Shown one piece after another: positions 42,558 to 50,863 of a DNA stretch of 64,000 nt. The position numbers and the translations under genes were made by a program. The notes below the pieces were generated by a model. The model saw only the letters and a program-made list of their open reading frames with translations, did no database searches and was not told the DNA's origin. How positions within the stretch are numbered: position 1 is the first letter of the stretch; the number at the start of each line of letters is the position of its first letter. Source of the DNA: Deferribacteres bacterium (lineage in GTDB: Bacteria > Zhuqueibacterota > Zhuqueibacteria > Zhuqueibacterales > Geothermadaptataceae). The DNA is taken from NCBI GenBank assembly GCA_020633655.1, contig JACKDF010000004.1, positions 496,001 to 560,000 of the forward strand, given 5' to 3'.

Positions 42558-43691
42558 ATGGAAACGAAAAATCAAAAACAGCGAATTCTTCCCGCGGGAG
42601 AGTTCAATGTTTTCCTGAAAGCACTTCATGAGGCAGGCTATGAAACGATTGGCCCTACCTTACAGGATCGTGCCATCGTGTATGATAAAATTTCATCCAC
42701 TTCCGATTTGCCCGTTGGTTGGTCCGACGAACAGTCTGCAGGTTTTTACCGTGTTTATCGAACCGAAAGTCCTTTGCTCTTCGATTACAATGTTGGACCT
42801 CATTCCTGGAAAAAATATTTGCATCTACCTAATCTGCTTTTGTGGAAAGCAAAAACAAATGGTGGAGGATTCAGTTTTATTGAGGATGATAAATCCGTTG
42901 GAAAACAAGCATTTCTCGGTGTCCGGGCCTGCGAAGTCGCGGCGATTCGCAAACAGGATAAAATTTTCCTTGAAAGCGAATTCATTGACTCGGCTTATAA
43001 AAAACGTCGTGAAAATACTTTCATTATCGCGGTGAATTGCACAAAAGCTGGCGCGAATTGTTTTTGTACTTCAATGAATACTGGACCCTATGCGCATTCC
43101 GGATTTGATCTCGCTCTCACCGAAATTATTGATGGCAACCGTCATTTCTTCTTTGTTGAAATTGGTAGTGCAACAGCCGAAATAGTCATGAACAAGATGC
43201 CGGAACTGGAATTAGCCTCCAGACATGATTCTACTTTGGTACAAAACAATATGCGTGAAGTCAGTTATGCAATGGGTAAATCGATTGAAACAACTGATAT
43301 TCAGCGACTTTTTTACGACAATTATGACAGCAATATTTGGGAAGAAATCGCGAACAGGTGTATGAATTGTGCAAATTGCACTATGGTTTGCCCTACATGC
43401 TTTTGTACAACGGTTGAGGATGTGACAAACCTTACCGGAACAGAAGCAGAACGCTGGCGTCGATGGGATTCCTGCTTCACTATGGATTTTTCTTATATCC
43501 ATGGCGGCAGTGTACGCCCCTCCGGCTCCAACCGATTTCGTCATTGGATTACTCATAAATTTGCGACCTGGCATGACCAGTTTGATGAATCAGGATGCGT
43601 TGGCTGTGGTCGCTGCATAACATGGTGCCCTGTTGGAATCGACGTGACCAAAGAAATCAAATCGTTGCAAAAATCCAAAGCAACCGTATAA
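42558..43691 (+). CDS. hydB: Group 3b NiFe hydrogenase (sulfhydrogenase) beta subunit, iron-sulfur
   Basis: A 377-residue electron-transfer subunit of the cytoplasmic NADP-linked 3b hydrogenase, related to the A subunit of anaerobic sulfite reductase. Two ferredoxin-like clusters lie in the C-terminal part: CMNCANCTMVCPTCF near residue 268 and CVGCGRCITWCPVGID near 347. The N-terminal half contains FLGVRACEVAAIRKQD, shared with related Fe-S subunits. GGGAG precedes the ATG. It begins the operon hydB, cNMP-domain gene, hydG, hydD, hydA. In Pyrococcus, beta and gamma make up the sulfur-reducing half of the enzyme. Confidence 0.93.
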   Translation: METKNQKQRILPAGEFNVFLKALHEAGYETIGPTLQDRAIVYDKISSTSDLPVGWSDEQSAGFYRVYRTESPLLFDYNVGPHSWKKYLHLPNLLLWKAKTNGGGFSFIEDDKSVGKQAFLGVRACEVAAIRKQDKIFLESEFIDSAYKKRRENTFIIAVNCTKAGANCFCTSMNTGPYAHSGFDLALTEIIDGNRHFFFVEIGSATAEIVMNKMPELELASRHDSTLVQNNMREVSYAMGKSIETTDIQRLFYDNYDSNIWEEIANRCMNCANCTMVCPTCFCTTVEDVTNLTGTEAERWRRWDSCFTMDFSYIHGGSVRPSGSNRFRHWITHKFATWHDQFDESGCVGCGRCITWCPVGIDVTKEIKSLQKSKATV

Positions 43692-43712
43692 CATTCAGAA
43701 GGAGTGTGATTT

Positions 43713-44174
43713 ATGGAAACATTGGAGAGATTTTTAGCAGAACATAAGTTTCTAGAAAATATGAAACCTGAATTTATTGAGCAAATTGTTGGCTGTGCTT
43801 CAAATGTTCATTTTCCAGCAGGTGAAGTCATTTGCAGGGAAGGGCGTGATGCCGACAAATTTTATTTTATTCGTGAGGGAAAAGTGGCGCTCGATATTCA
43901 TATGCCCCAGAAAGGATCGATTTCAATCATGACCCTGGAGAAAGATTCAGTTTTAGGTTGGTCATGGCTGTTCCCGCCATATCGCTGGCAATTTAATGCC
44001 CGGGCAAAAACAGATATTCATGCAATCGCCGTTGAAGGTGCTTGCCTGCGAGCCAAGTGCTTTAATGATCATGAATTTGGCTATGATATTTTACAACGCT
44101 TCTCACAAATCCTCGCTGAGCGACTGCAATCCACGCGGTTGCAATTGATGGATGTCTACAGCGCAAACGGTTGA
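43713..44174 (+). CDS. Stand-alone cyclic nucleotide-binding domain protein
   Basis: A 153-residue protein with a CRP-type cNMP-binding beta-barrel (about residues 15-130: FPAGEVICREGRDADKFYFIREGKVALDI, SVLGWSWLFPPYRWQFNARAKT). After the barrel there is one helix (FGYDILQRFSQILAERLQSTRLQL) and no helix-turn-helix, so it cannot bind DNA as CRP does. The normal phosphate-binding arginine in RxA is replaced by a stretch with WQFNARAKT, where RAK may do the job. The gene is inside the hydrogenase operon, 21 bp after hydB and 11 bp before hydG, and similar genes occur at this place in many 3b operons. It may regulate the enzyme directly. Confidence 0.85.
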   Translation: METLERFLAEHKFLENMKPEFIEQIVGCASNVHFPAGEVICREGRDADKFYFIREGKVALDIHMPQKGSISIMTLEKDSVLGWSWLFPPYRWQFNARAKTDIHAIAVEGACLRAKCFNDHEFGYDILQRFSQILAERLQSTRLQLMDVYSANG

Positions 44175-44185
44175 AAGGAAGCAAA

Positions 44186-45025
44186 ATGAGTAATCTTAAT
44201 GGAAATCCAATGCTACCGCAATCTTTTCGCATAGAACGCATTAAAAATGAGACTGATGATACATTTACAGTTGAGTTGCAACCATCGAAAAATGTTATGG
44301 ATTTGTCCTTTCATGCCGGACAATTTAACATGCTCTATATTTACGGAGTCGGTGAAATTCCGATTTCTATTTCAGGAGACCCGTGCTCACAAGACAGCTT
44401 GGTGCATACGACCCGGGTTGTCGGTACGGTGACAAAAGCGATGCGTAAATTGCGAGTTGGTGACTTAGTCGGCGTACGCGGTCCCTTTGGTAATCCCTGG
44501 CCTGTGGAAGAAGCCAAAGGGAAAGACGTCGTTCTCATCGCTGGCGGAATTGGACTTGCGCCAATACGCCCGGTAGTGAATTATATTATTGCAAACCGGC
44601 ATGCATTCAAAAATGTTGTAATGCTGTATGGCACCAGAACACCAAAGGATATTCTTTATCCCAGGGAGATAAAGCTGTGGGAGAAAAAACATCGTATTCA
44701 CACTTTCGTAACCGTTGACCGCGCGATTGGAAACTGGGACGGAAATGTAGGCGTTGTGACGAAACTCGTTGCGCGTGCGCCTTTTGATCCGCAAAACGCA
44801 CTTGCAATGGCCTGCGGGCCAGAAGTGATGATGCGCTTCACCGTGCGTGAATTGCAAAAACGAGGTATCGTAGATGAAAATATATATGTCTCAACCGAAC
44901 GCAACATGAAATGCGGTATTGGGCACTGTGGTCACTGCCAGTTCGGCTCTGAATTCGTTTGCAAGGATGGTCCGGTTTTTCGTTACGATAAAATTGCACA
45001 TCTGTTTGATGTGTGGGAGGTGTGA
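44186..45025 (+). CDS. hydG: Group 3b NiFe hydrogenase gamma subunit, FAD/NAD(P)-binding
   Basis: A 279-residue flavoprotein of the ferredoxin-NADP reductase fold that exchanges electrons between the hydrogenase and NAD(P)H. It has an FAD-binding barrel (FHAGQFNMLYIYGVGEIPISISG), the NAD-binding motif VVLIAGGIGLAPIRPVV near residue 117, and a C-terminal 2Fe-2S site (CGIGHCGHCQFGSEFVC, about residues 245-261). ATG 44186 with GAAAGGAAG before it is preferred over the upstream TTG at 44171, which overlaps the previous stop. It lies two bases before hydD. Confidence 0.94.
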   Translation: MSNLNGNPMLPQSFRIERIKNETDDTFTVELQPSKNVMDLSFHAGQFNMLYIYGVGEIPISISGDPCSQDSLVHTTRVVGTVTKAMRKLRVGDLVGVRGPFGNPWPVEEAKGKDVVLIAGGIGLAPIRPVVNYIIANRHAFKNVVMLYGTRTPKDILYPREIKLWEKKHRIHTFVTVDRAIGNWDGNVGVVTKLVARAPFDPQNALAMACGPEVMMRFTVRELQKRGIVDENIYVSTERNMKCGIGHCGHCQFGSEFVCKDGPVFRYDKIAHLFDVWEV

Positions 45026-45027
45026 TT

Positions 45028-45810
45028 ATGAGTCGAACTCACAAACCGAAGCTGGCTGTGTGGAAATTTGCCTCCTGCGATGGCTGCCAATTGAGTCTGC
45101 TGGATTGTGAAGACGAATTGCTTGCATTCGCAGAAGTTATTCAAATTGCCAATTTCCCCGAAGCCTCACGGGCTGTTATCCAGGGGAAATATGATATTTC
45201 TCTCGTGGAAGGCTCGATAACAACCTCGCATGATGCGGAACGAATACATAAAATCCGTCGCCAGTCAAAAATTTTGATAACCATAGGTGCGTGTGCGACC
45301 AGTGGTGGCATCCAGGCTCTACGGAATTTCACGGATGTCTCGCGATATACTTCCATTGTCTATGCCAATCCCAGTTACATTTCGACTTTAAATAAGTCGA
45401 CGCCTATTCGTGATCATGTTTATGTGGATTTTGAATTGCATGGGTGCCCGATTAATAAATACCAGCTAATCGAAGTTTGCAGTGCACTCCTGCATGGCCG
45501 TGCGCCGATTACGCCATCCCATAGTGTTTGTATGGAATGCAAACGAAAAGGGAATGTATGCGTAATGGTGGCACACCAAACACCTTGTCTGGGGCCTGTA
45601 ACCCACGCCGGTTGCGATGCCCTTTGTCCTTCCTACAATCGTGGATGTTTTGGTTGCTACGGTCCAAAGGAAACGCCGCAAACATCCTCACTCGCGAAAA
45701 AATGGAAGGAAATCGGGGCAACAAACGACGATATCGTTCGTGCATTTCGTGGATTTTATTCTTATGCAGAACCATTTCGAAAAGAGAGCGAAGCTTATGA
45801 AGAAGAATAG
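45028..45810 (+). CDS. hydD: Group 3b NiFe hydrogenase delta (small) subunit
   Basis: A 260-residue small subunit that carries the iron-sulfur clusters next to the active site. The proximal-cluster motif CDGCQLSLLDCEDEL is at residue 13, followed by GACATSGGIQALRN near 90, HGCPINKYQLIE near 141 and a Cys-rich block (CMECKRKGNVC, PCLGPVTHAGC, CPSYNRGCFGCYGP). There is no Tat signal, so the enzyme is cytoplasmic, as for group 3. ATG 45028 has GGGAGGTG upstream. The gene overlaps hydA by 14 bp. Confidence 0.95.
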   Translation: MSRTHKPKLAVWKFASCDGCQLSLLDCEDELLAFAEVIQIANFPEASRAVIQGKYDISLVEGSITTSHDAERIHKIRRQSKILITIGACATSGGIQALRNFTDVSRYTSIVYANPSYISTLNKSTPIRDHVYVDFELHGCPINKYQLIEVCSALLHGRAPITPSHSVCMECKRKGNVCVMVAHQTPCLGPVTHAGCDALCPSYNRGCFGCYGPKETPQTSSLAKKWKEIGATNDDIVRAFRGFYSYAEPFRKESEAYEEE

Positions 45811-47089
45811 AACGATCAAAGTTGACTATCTAGCCCGTGTTGAAGGGGAGGGCGGTCTAAAGATCCGGATCAAAGATGGTGAGGTCAAAGAGGTGAAATT
45901 AAACATTTTTGAACCGCCGCGTTATTTCGAAGGATTTTTGCGTGGCCGTCTTTACAGTGAAGCACCAGATATTACCGCGCGCATTTGCGGCATCTGTCCC
46001 GTTGCTTACCAGATGAGTTCAATCCATGCTATGGAAGCTGTTTTTGGATTAAAAATAGATGGGCCCATTCGCGAACTTCGGCGACTTTTGTATTGCGGTG
46101 AATGGATCGAAAGCCATGTTTTGCATGCGTATTTATTGCACGCACCAGATTTTCTTGGTTATCAGGACGCGATCCAGCTCGCTGGTGATCATCCTGAAGT
46201 CGTGAAAGCTGGTTTGCGATTGAAAAAAACCGGCAATGAAATTGTGAACCTGTTAGGCGGGCGGGAAATTCATCCGATCAATGCACGCGTGGGTGGATGG
46301 TACAAAATTCCACCAAGAAAAAAATTTGAAGCCTTACTTGAGGAACTCAAATGGGCACGCGACGCAGCGATCGACGTCGTTAAGTTTACAAGTTCACTGA
46401 ATTTTCCTGATTTCGAGCGTGATTATGAATACGTTGCACTGAGTCATCCGGATGAGTATGCCTTAAATGAGGGGCGATTGATTTCCAATAAAGGACTCGA
46501 TATTGCAGTGGATGAGTATGAAGAACATTTTGAAGAACTTCATATGAAACACTCGACATCGCTCCATTCACATCATATTGGATACGGTGCTTACCATGTC
46601 GGACCACTGGCACGTTACACACTTAACTATGAAAAACTAAGCCCGATAGCAAAGCAAGCGGCTCAGGAAGCCGGTCTCGGAACAGCGTGTTATAATCCAT
46701 TTAAAAGTATTGTCGTGCGTGCTGTGGAAACTTTATGGGCATGCGACGAAGCCATTCGAATTATCGAAAATTTTGAAATGCCGGCAACACCCTGGCTCGA
46801 TTATCAAATTTGTGGTGGAATTGGCCATGCCGTGACTGAGGCTCCGCGCGGATTGCTTTATCACCGCTACAGACTCGACCACAAAGGCTACATCAGGACT
46901 GCAAAACTCGTCCCGCCAACAGCCCAGAATTTACGAACCATGGAGTTGGATCTGCATGAATTCATCCCTCCACGCTTACAAAAATCACATGAGGAACTGA
47001 CCTGGGAATGCGAACAGGCAATTCGGAATTATGATCCATGCATTTCCTGCTCATGTCACTTTCTCAAGTTGGATCTCATAAACGAATGA
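45797..47089 (+). CDS. hydA: Group 3b NiFe hydrogenase alpha (large) subunit
   Basis: A 430-residue catalytic subunit holding the NiFe(CN)2CO site. The two metal-binding motifs are present: RICGICPVAYQ near residue 62 and DPCISCSCHF near 414. After the second motif eight residues (LKLDLINE) remain, which the maturation protease should remove. Family stretches VDYLARVEGEGGLKIRI and GGREIHPINARVGGW confirm the class. ATG 45797 fits the family start and has AAGAGAGC before it; the longer frame from 45617 lies inside hydD. The complex reversibly couples H2 to NADP(H) and may reduce sulfur or polysulfide. Confidence 0.95.
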   Translation: MKKNRTIKVDYLARVEGEGGLKIRIKDGEVKEVKLNIFEPPRYFEGFLRGRLYSEAPDITARICGICPVAYQMSSIHAMEAVFGLKIDGPIRELRRLLYCGEWIESHVLHAYLLHAPDFLGYQDAIQLAGDHPEVVKAGLRLKKTGNEIVNLLGGREIHPINARVGGWYKIPPRKKFEALLEELKWARDAAIDVVKFTSSLNFPDFERDYEYVALSHPDEYALNEGRLISNKGLDIAVDEYEEHFEELHMKHSTSLHSHHIGYGAYHVGPLARYTLNYEKLSPIAKQAAQEAGLGTACYNPFKSIVVRAVETLWACDEAIRIIENFEMPATPWLDYQICGGIGHAVTEAPRGLLYHRYRLDHKGYIRTAKLVPPTAQNLRTMELDLHEFIPPRLQKSHEELTWECEQAIRNYDPCISCSCHFLKLDLINE

Positions 47090-47093
47090 ACTG

Positions 47094-47133
47094 ATGCGGC
47101 AGCACGTTTTTTCTCCTCCACGTGCTGTCGCAT
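47094..47133 (+). other. Strong intercistronic hairpin after hydA
   Basis: The arms atgcggcagcacgt (47094-47107) and acgtgctgtcgcat (47120-47133) pair at 13 of 14 positions around a T/C-rich loop. The T run is in the loop, not after the stem, so it is not a classical terminator. It is more likely an mRNA-stability or attenuation element that lowers expression of the protease gene relative to the structural genes. Confidence 0.65.
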
Positions 47134-47153
47134 ACCTTCTATGAATTGTAATT

Positions 47154-47630
47154 ATGGCAATTGCATCCGCTTCACGTTTGGTTATTGGCATTGGCAATAA
47201 CTTTCGCAATGATGACCAGGTCGGTCTGAACCTGGCCCGACGAATTGAACAAAAACATATTCCCGATGTTGAAATAGTAGCAGAATCAAAAGAAATTCTT
47301 TCACTCATCGAGAGATGGAACGAAAGAAAATGTGTCTATGTTTGTGATGCTGTTAAATCCGGAAGTCCCGTTGGAACAATTTTTCGTTTTGATATTCTGA
47401 GCGGGAATTTAAAAAATAGTTTATCCCATTTTTCCAGCCATTCTTTTGGTATAAGTGAAGTTGTTGCCCTGGCAAAACAATTGAATCAATTGCCACAAAA
47501 ATTGCTTTTTTATGGAATTGAAGGTGCAAATTATGATTATGGCAATGAGTTGACCCCAAAAGTAAAAAATGCAGAGGATGTGGTCTTTGCTGAACTCTAT
47601 AAATTATTGCTTGATGAAACGGAAGTATGA
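47154..47630 (+). CDS. NiFe hydrogenase maturation endopeptidase (HycI/HoxW/HyaD family)
   Basis: A 158-residue nickel-dependent peptidase that trims the C terminus of the large subunit after metal insertion. It starts LVIGIGNNFRNDDQVGLNLA, matching GNxLxxDDGVG of the family, with the nickel-binding Asp in RNDD. A second acid is in VYVCDAVKSGSPVGTI and the late histidine in SSHSFGISEVVALAKQL. It lies 64 bp after hydA across a hairpin. With hypABCDEF it completes a full maturation set. Only a weak ribosome site is seen at ATG 47154. Confidence 0.88.
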   Translation: MAIASASRLVIGIGNNFRNDDQVGLNLARRIEQKHIPDVEIVAESKEILSLIERWNERKCVYVCDAVKSGSPVGTIFRFDILSGNLKNSLSHFSSHSFGISEVVALAKQLNQLPQKLLFYGIEGANYDYGNELTPKVKNAEDVVFAELYKLLLDETEV

Positions 47631-47688
47631 ATTATACTGTGTCGTGCTAATACAAGAATGTGAAACCTAAAGTTAGGAGGTGATAATT

Positions 47689-48588
47689 ATGTGGCAACCG
47701 AAAAAAATTCTTATCCCGACAGACTTTTCACAGAACGCCAACGAAGCAATGCTTTATACGCATTTTTTCACGAAAGCCTTCAAATCTCAGTGCACGCTTT
47801 TTCACACGATTACTCTATTTGATTATGATCCCAATAACCCCAGCTATAATTTTTCAAATCTTGAGGAAGTTTACGATACGCATGAGCAAATTGCAGCAGA
47901 TGAGATTGAGATGTTGTATAAACAGAATTCAGAAATCGAATTTGAAAAAAAGATCGTACGGGGTGTTTCTCCAGCAGATGAAATCATCAATTATGCCGGA
48001 GAAAATAACTATGATCTCATCATAATGGGGACGCATGGTCGATCTGGTTTGAGTCATTTTTTTGTTGGCAGTGTAACTGAAAAAGTAATCCGTCATCAAC
48101 CTTGTCCTGTTATGTCGGTGCGGTTTCAAAAGAATGCCCCAGTGCCCCGGAAATTTGAAAAAATTCTTGTTCCTGTCGATTTTTCCAATTATTCAAGAAA
48201 AGCGCTTGAATATGCCATCAGTATTGCAGCGCAGAATAATGCTTTTCTGGAAATAGTGCACGTCATCGAAGAGCAAATCCATCCCGCTTATTATGTTGCC
48301 GGCGATGTATCTATATTAAATATGTTCCCTGATTTGCGCGAAAGATCCACAACTGCTTTGCGTGAGCTCGGTGATAAGCATATTCCAAAAGGTGTTGGGT
48401 TTTCATGCCATGTAAAAGAGGGACGGGCACATACAGAAATAGTCGATTTTGCTGAAGATCAGGATATCGACCTCATTGTGATGGCAACCCATGGATTGAG
48501 CGGATTTGAACATTTTTTAATGGGCTCAACCACCGAAAAAGTATTGCGTAAATCAAAAATTCCAACACTTGCAGTGAAAGTGCACTGA
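47689..48588 (+). CDS. Universal stress protein with two UspA domains
   Basis: A 299-residue cytoplasmic protein of two tandem Usp domains (about residues 1-148 and 155-299). Both end in ATP-binding-type motifs: MGTHGRSGLSHFFVGSVTEKV and MATHGLSGFEHFLMGSTTEKV. Both start with the strand and aspartate typical of the family (ILIPTDFSQNA and ILVPVDFSNYS). Such tandem Usps respond to energy or redox stress. A very strong AGGAGGTG fixes ATG 47689. It stands just after the hydrogenase operon, which suggests use under the same anaerobic conditions. A terminator follows. Confidence 0.93.
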   Translation: MWQPKKILIPTDFSQNANEAMLYTHFFTKAFKSQCTLFHTITLFDYDPNNPSYNFSNLEEVYDTHEQIAADEIEMLYKQNSEIEFEKKIVRGVSPADEIINYAGENNYDLIIMGTHGRSGLSHFFVGSVTEKVIRHQPCPVMSVRFQKNAPVPRKFEKILVPVDFSNYSRKALEYAISIAAQNNAFLEIVHVIEEQIHPAYYVAGDVSILNMFPDLRERSTTALRELGDKHIPKGVGFSCHVKEGRAHTEIVDFAEDQDIDLIVMATHGLSGFEHFLMGSTTEKVLRKSKIPTLAVKVH

Positions 48589-48626
48589 ACTCCGAATTGG
48601 AACAAATTTAAGGTATAAATGAGAGA

Positions 48627-48659
48627 AAAGGCGGTGAACAGTAAATGCTCATCGCCTTT
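48627..48659. terminator. Bidirectional terminator between convergent genes
   Basis: A stem of about 14 bp (aaaggcggtgaaca / tgctcatcgccttt, 12 of 14 paired) with a short loop lies between the Usp gene on + and the response-regulator gene on -. A runs on the left and T on the right suit both directions. Confidence 0.7.
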
Positions 48660-48688
48660 GTCATTTTACAGTTGTTTGGATTTGATGT

Positions 48689-49156
48689 TCAACGCAATAA
48701 ATTGATGAAAATAATTCCCAAAATTAGCCAAATGGGAATTGAAATGAGCATACCCCAGTTCAAACTTTTTAGCGTTTTAAATTTTTTATTCGCTTTCCTG
48801 GAATTCAAGTGCTGTTCGATTTTTTCATGCAACTCCGCCAAATCCACAGGTTTTATCAAGTAGTCGGAAACGCCGGCTTTAAAGGCATCAATGGCATTGT
48901 TCAGCCCGGAATAACCGGTGAATAAAATGACTTTTGCCGAAGGATCGACTTCTTTCATCTCCTTCACCAATTCGATTCCATCGTGCTTTGGAAGCCGGAA
49001 ATCCGTTAATAATAAATCAATCGCGGTGTTATGGATTTTCTCCAAAGCCGCTTCTCCATTATCTGCGACGATGGGATTATAACCCCACCGAGATACAGTT
49101 TCGGCCATCATTTCCAGTATGGCTTTCTCATCATCAACTATGAGAATATTTTCCAT
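48689..49156 (-). CDS. Single-domain response regulator with C-terminal membrane anchor
   Basis: A 155-residue receiver protein. The acidic pocket is Asp 8/Asp 9, the phospho-acceptor is Asp 52 (LLLTDFRLPKHDG), the switch Thr is in ILFTGYSG and the invariant Lys in YLIKPVD, so phosphorylation should work. After a basic linker (SRKANKKFKTLKS) a single hydrophobic helix (MLISIPIWLILGIIFINLL, about 134-153) ends the protein. A membrane anchor on a receiver-only protein is unusual; it would hold the output at the inner membrane. GAGG precedes the ATG. It lies downstream of the GGDEF/HD-GYP gene and may be co-transcribed with it. No histidine kinase is nearby. Confidence 0.88.
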   Translation of the reverse strand: MENILIVDDEKAILEMMAETVSRWGYNPIVADNGEAALEKIHNTAIDLLLTDFRLPKHDGIELVKEMKEVDPSAKVILFTGYSGLNNAIDAFKAGVSDYLIKPVDLAELHEKIEQHLNSRKANKKFKTLKSLNWGMLISIPIWLILGIIFINLLR

Positions 49157-49203
49157 TGTTTAATCCTCATTCTGAAATTGAAGCCATCCTTGCTGAATTT
49201 CAC

Positions 49204-50442
49204 TTATCCTATACGTCCTGTTTCTAAAAGTTTGATTGCAATTTCGACAAGCTGTGGATCGAACTGAGTCCCGGAACAACGGCGTAGTTCCGCGATTGTC
49301 GCTCGCAATGAGACGGCTTCACGATAGGTTGAGCCGCTTAAAAGACCATCAATCGTTTCCGCAATACAAATAATTCGAGCGCCGATCGGAATCGCGTCAC
49401 CCTTCAGTCCGTCGGGGTAACCATTGCCGTCGAATTGCTCATGGTGATGCATGATCAGAGGCATCTCTTTGTGTAAAAATTGCGACTCGTTTAGAAAGCC
49501 TACACCCAGAAGCGGGTGTTTTTTTATTTCTTCAAATTCTTCATCCGTCAATGGACCTTTTTTAGACAAAATATTGCTGTCAATGCCCAATTTCCCGATA
49601 TCATGGAGAAGCGCGGCGGAGATTATTGTATCAATCTGGTGTTCTGGCAAACCGAGTTCATCTGCAAGGGAAGCAGAAATGAAAGCGACATTTTCTGCAT
49701 GTTCATCGTTTAATCCATCTGGGATACTGATTTCTTCCAGCAGAGAGCGAATTTCGGAGGTGCCAAAAGATTTAATCTCGTGTTCCATTTCTGCAAATTT
49801 TTGCTGCAACTCCATAAGCAGATTTTCATTGAGTTCATCATTGATGGTTTTTTCCGGCCGGGACCAATAACAAATCCTGTTTCGTCCCTCACGTTTGGCG
49901 CTTCGCAACACGAGTTGACTCGCGGAAAGCATTTCTGTGGCAGTTTTAATATAGCCATCATTCACTACAAGGCCCGCGCTTATGGTGACGTAAGTTGAAA
50001 AATCACCACTCGTAATTTGACTATTGGCGATTTTTTGTCGTAATAATTCGGATTTCTTTATGGCCTCATCCTGTGTAGAAGGAAACCAGATGACAGAAAA
50101 TTGCTCGCCACTGAATCGGGCGATCGCCGCATTACCCGGCATGTTTTTTTTCAGAATATCTGCTATCGCTTCAAGGATAAAGTCTCCAAAATCATAACTA
50201 TAACGATGATTGATAGCGTGGAAATAGTCGATATCTATAAGCAGAAGAGCAGTTGGGATTTTTCTTTTTTTTGCAAGCTTGAAAGAATGATTGAGCTCAT
50301 TATGAAAACTGGCATGGTTTAATAAGCCAGTGAGGGAATCTCTCTTTCTGCGTGTGTTTTCCTGATAGGTGCTTTGCTTTTGTTCCGCTGTCGATTTCCT
50401 GCGTTCTCGATCGACAGAGACAATTCCATGGCTATTTCGCAT
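49204..50442 (-). CDS. Degenerate GGDEF plus HD-GYP cyclic-di-GMP phosphodiesterase
   Basis: A 412-residue protein without membrane segments. Residues about 35-200 form a GGDEF domain (DSLTGLLNHASFHNEL, LLLIDIDYFHAINHRYSYDFGD) in which the signature is SGEQF instead of GGDEF, so cyclase activity is unlikely. Residues about 225-412 form an HD-GYP domain: HDIGKLGI, HHEQFDGNGYPDGLKGDAIPIG and a tail typical of the family, with metal ligands present. It should hydrolyse c-di-GMP, with the GGDEF part possibly binding GTP as regulator. AAAGGT precedes the ATG. The short N terminus has no sensor domain. Confidence 0.9.
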   Translation of the reverse strand: MRNSHGIVSVDRERRKSTAEQKQSTYQENTRRKRDSLTGLLNHASFHNELNHSFKLAKKRKIPTALLLIDIDYFHAINHRYSYDFGDFILEAIADILKKNMPGNAAIARFSGEQFSVIWFPSTQDEAIKKSELLRQKIANSQITSGDFSTYVTISAGLVVNDGYIKTATEMLSASQLVLRSAKREGRNRICYWSRPEKTINDELNENLLMELQQKFAEMEHEIKSFGTSEIRSLLEEISIPDGLNDEHAENVAFISASLADELGLPEHQIDTIISAALLHDIGKLGIDSNILSKKGPLTDEEFEEIKKHPLLGVGFLNESQFLHKEMPLIMHHHEQFDGNGYPDGLKGDAIPIGARIICIAETIDGLLSGSTYREAVSLRATIAELRRCSGTQFDPQLVEIAIKLLETGRIG

Positions 50443-50863
50443 ACCTTTAAGTCTCCACTGCCTCGAATTTTCTGGTTTTCAGAATTATTCCATTATCCAA
50501 TTTTTACAAAAGTTATCGACGCGAGGAAAAAATCTCTTAATAGCAATAATTGCAGCAAAGAAATAACATTTATTAATGTTTTGATCGTGGTTTTATATAT
50601 TTAGAGATTCATTAGGTGGGGAAGAGTACGTTTTATTCATCGCAAATTGAGAAGAGTTATGATCGATTTTTTTACAAAATCTATACAAAAAAGAAAACCG
50701 CCTCGCATTTTTAAAAAATATATTTACTTTAGAAGTGCTTGTGAACGTGATTGTGATTGCAAAAAGACACCGTACATTGCACAAATAAGGATGAATCAAG
50801 AAATAGATACAAGAATAAAAAATCTGGGGAGATTGCAAGGATATACAATTGTGGGGGTACAAA
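50443..50863. other. Upstream region of the peptide island
   Basis: About 420 bp of very AT-rich DNA separating the HD-GYP gene (-) and the first gene of the peptide island (+). Promoters for both are expected. A frame of 83 codons on + (50647-50898) overlaps the next gene, has no ribosome site and no recognisable features. No double-glycine peptide is seen here. Confidence 0.4.
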
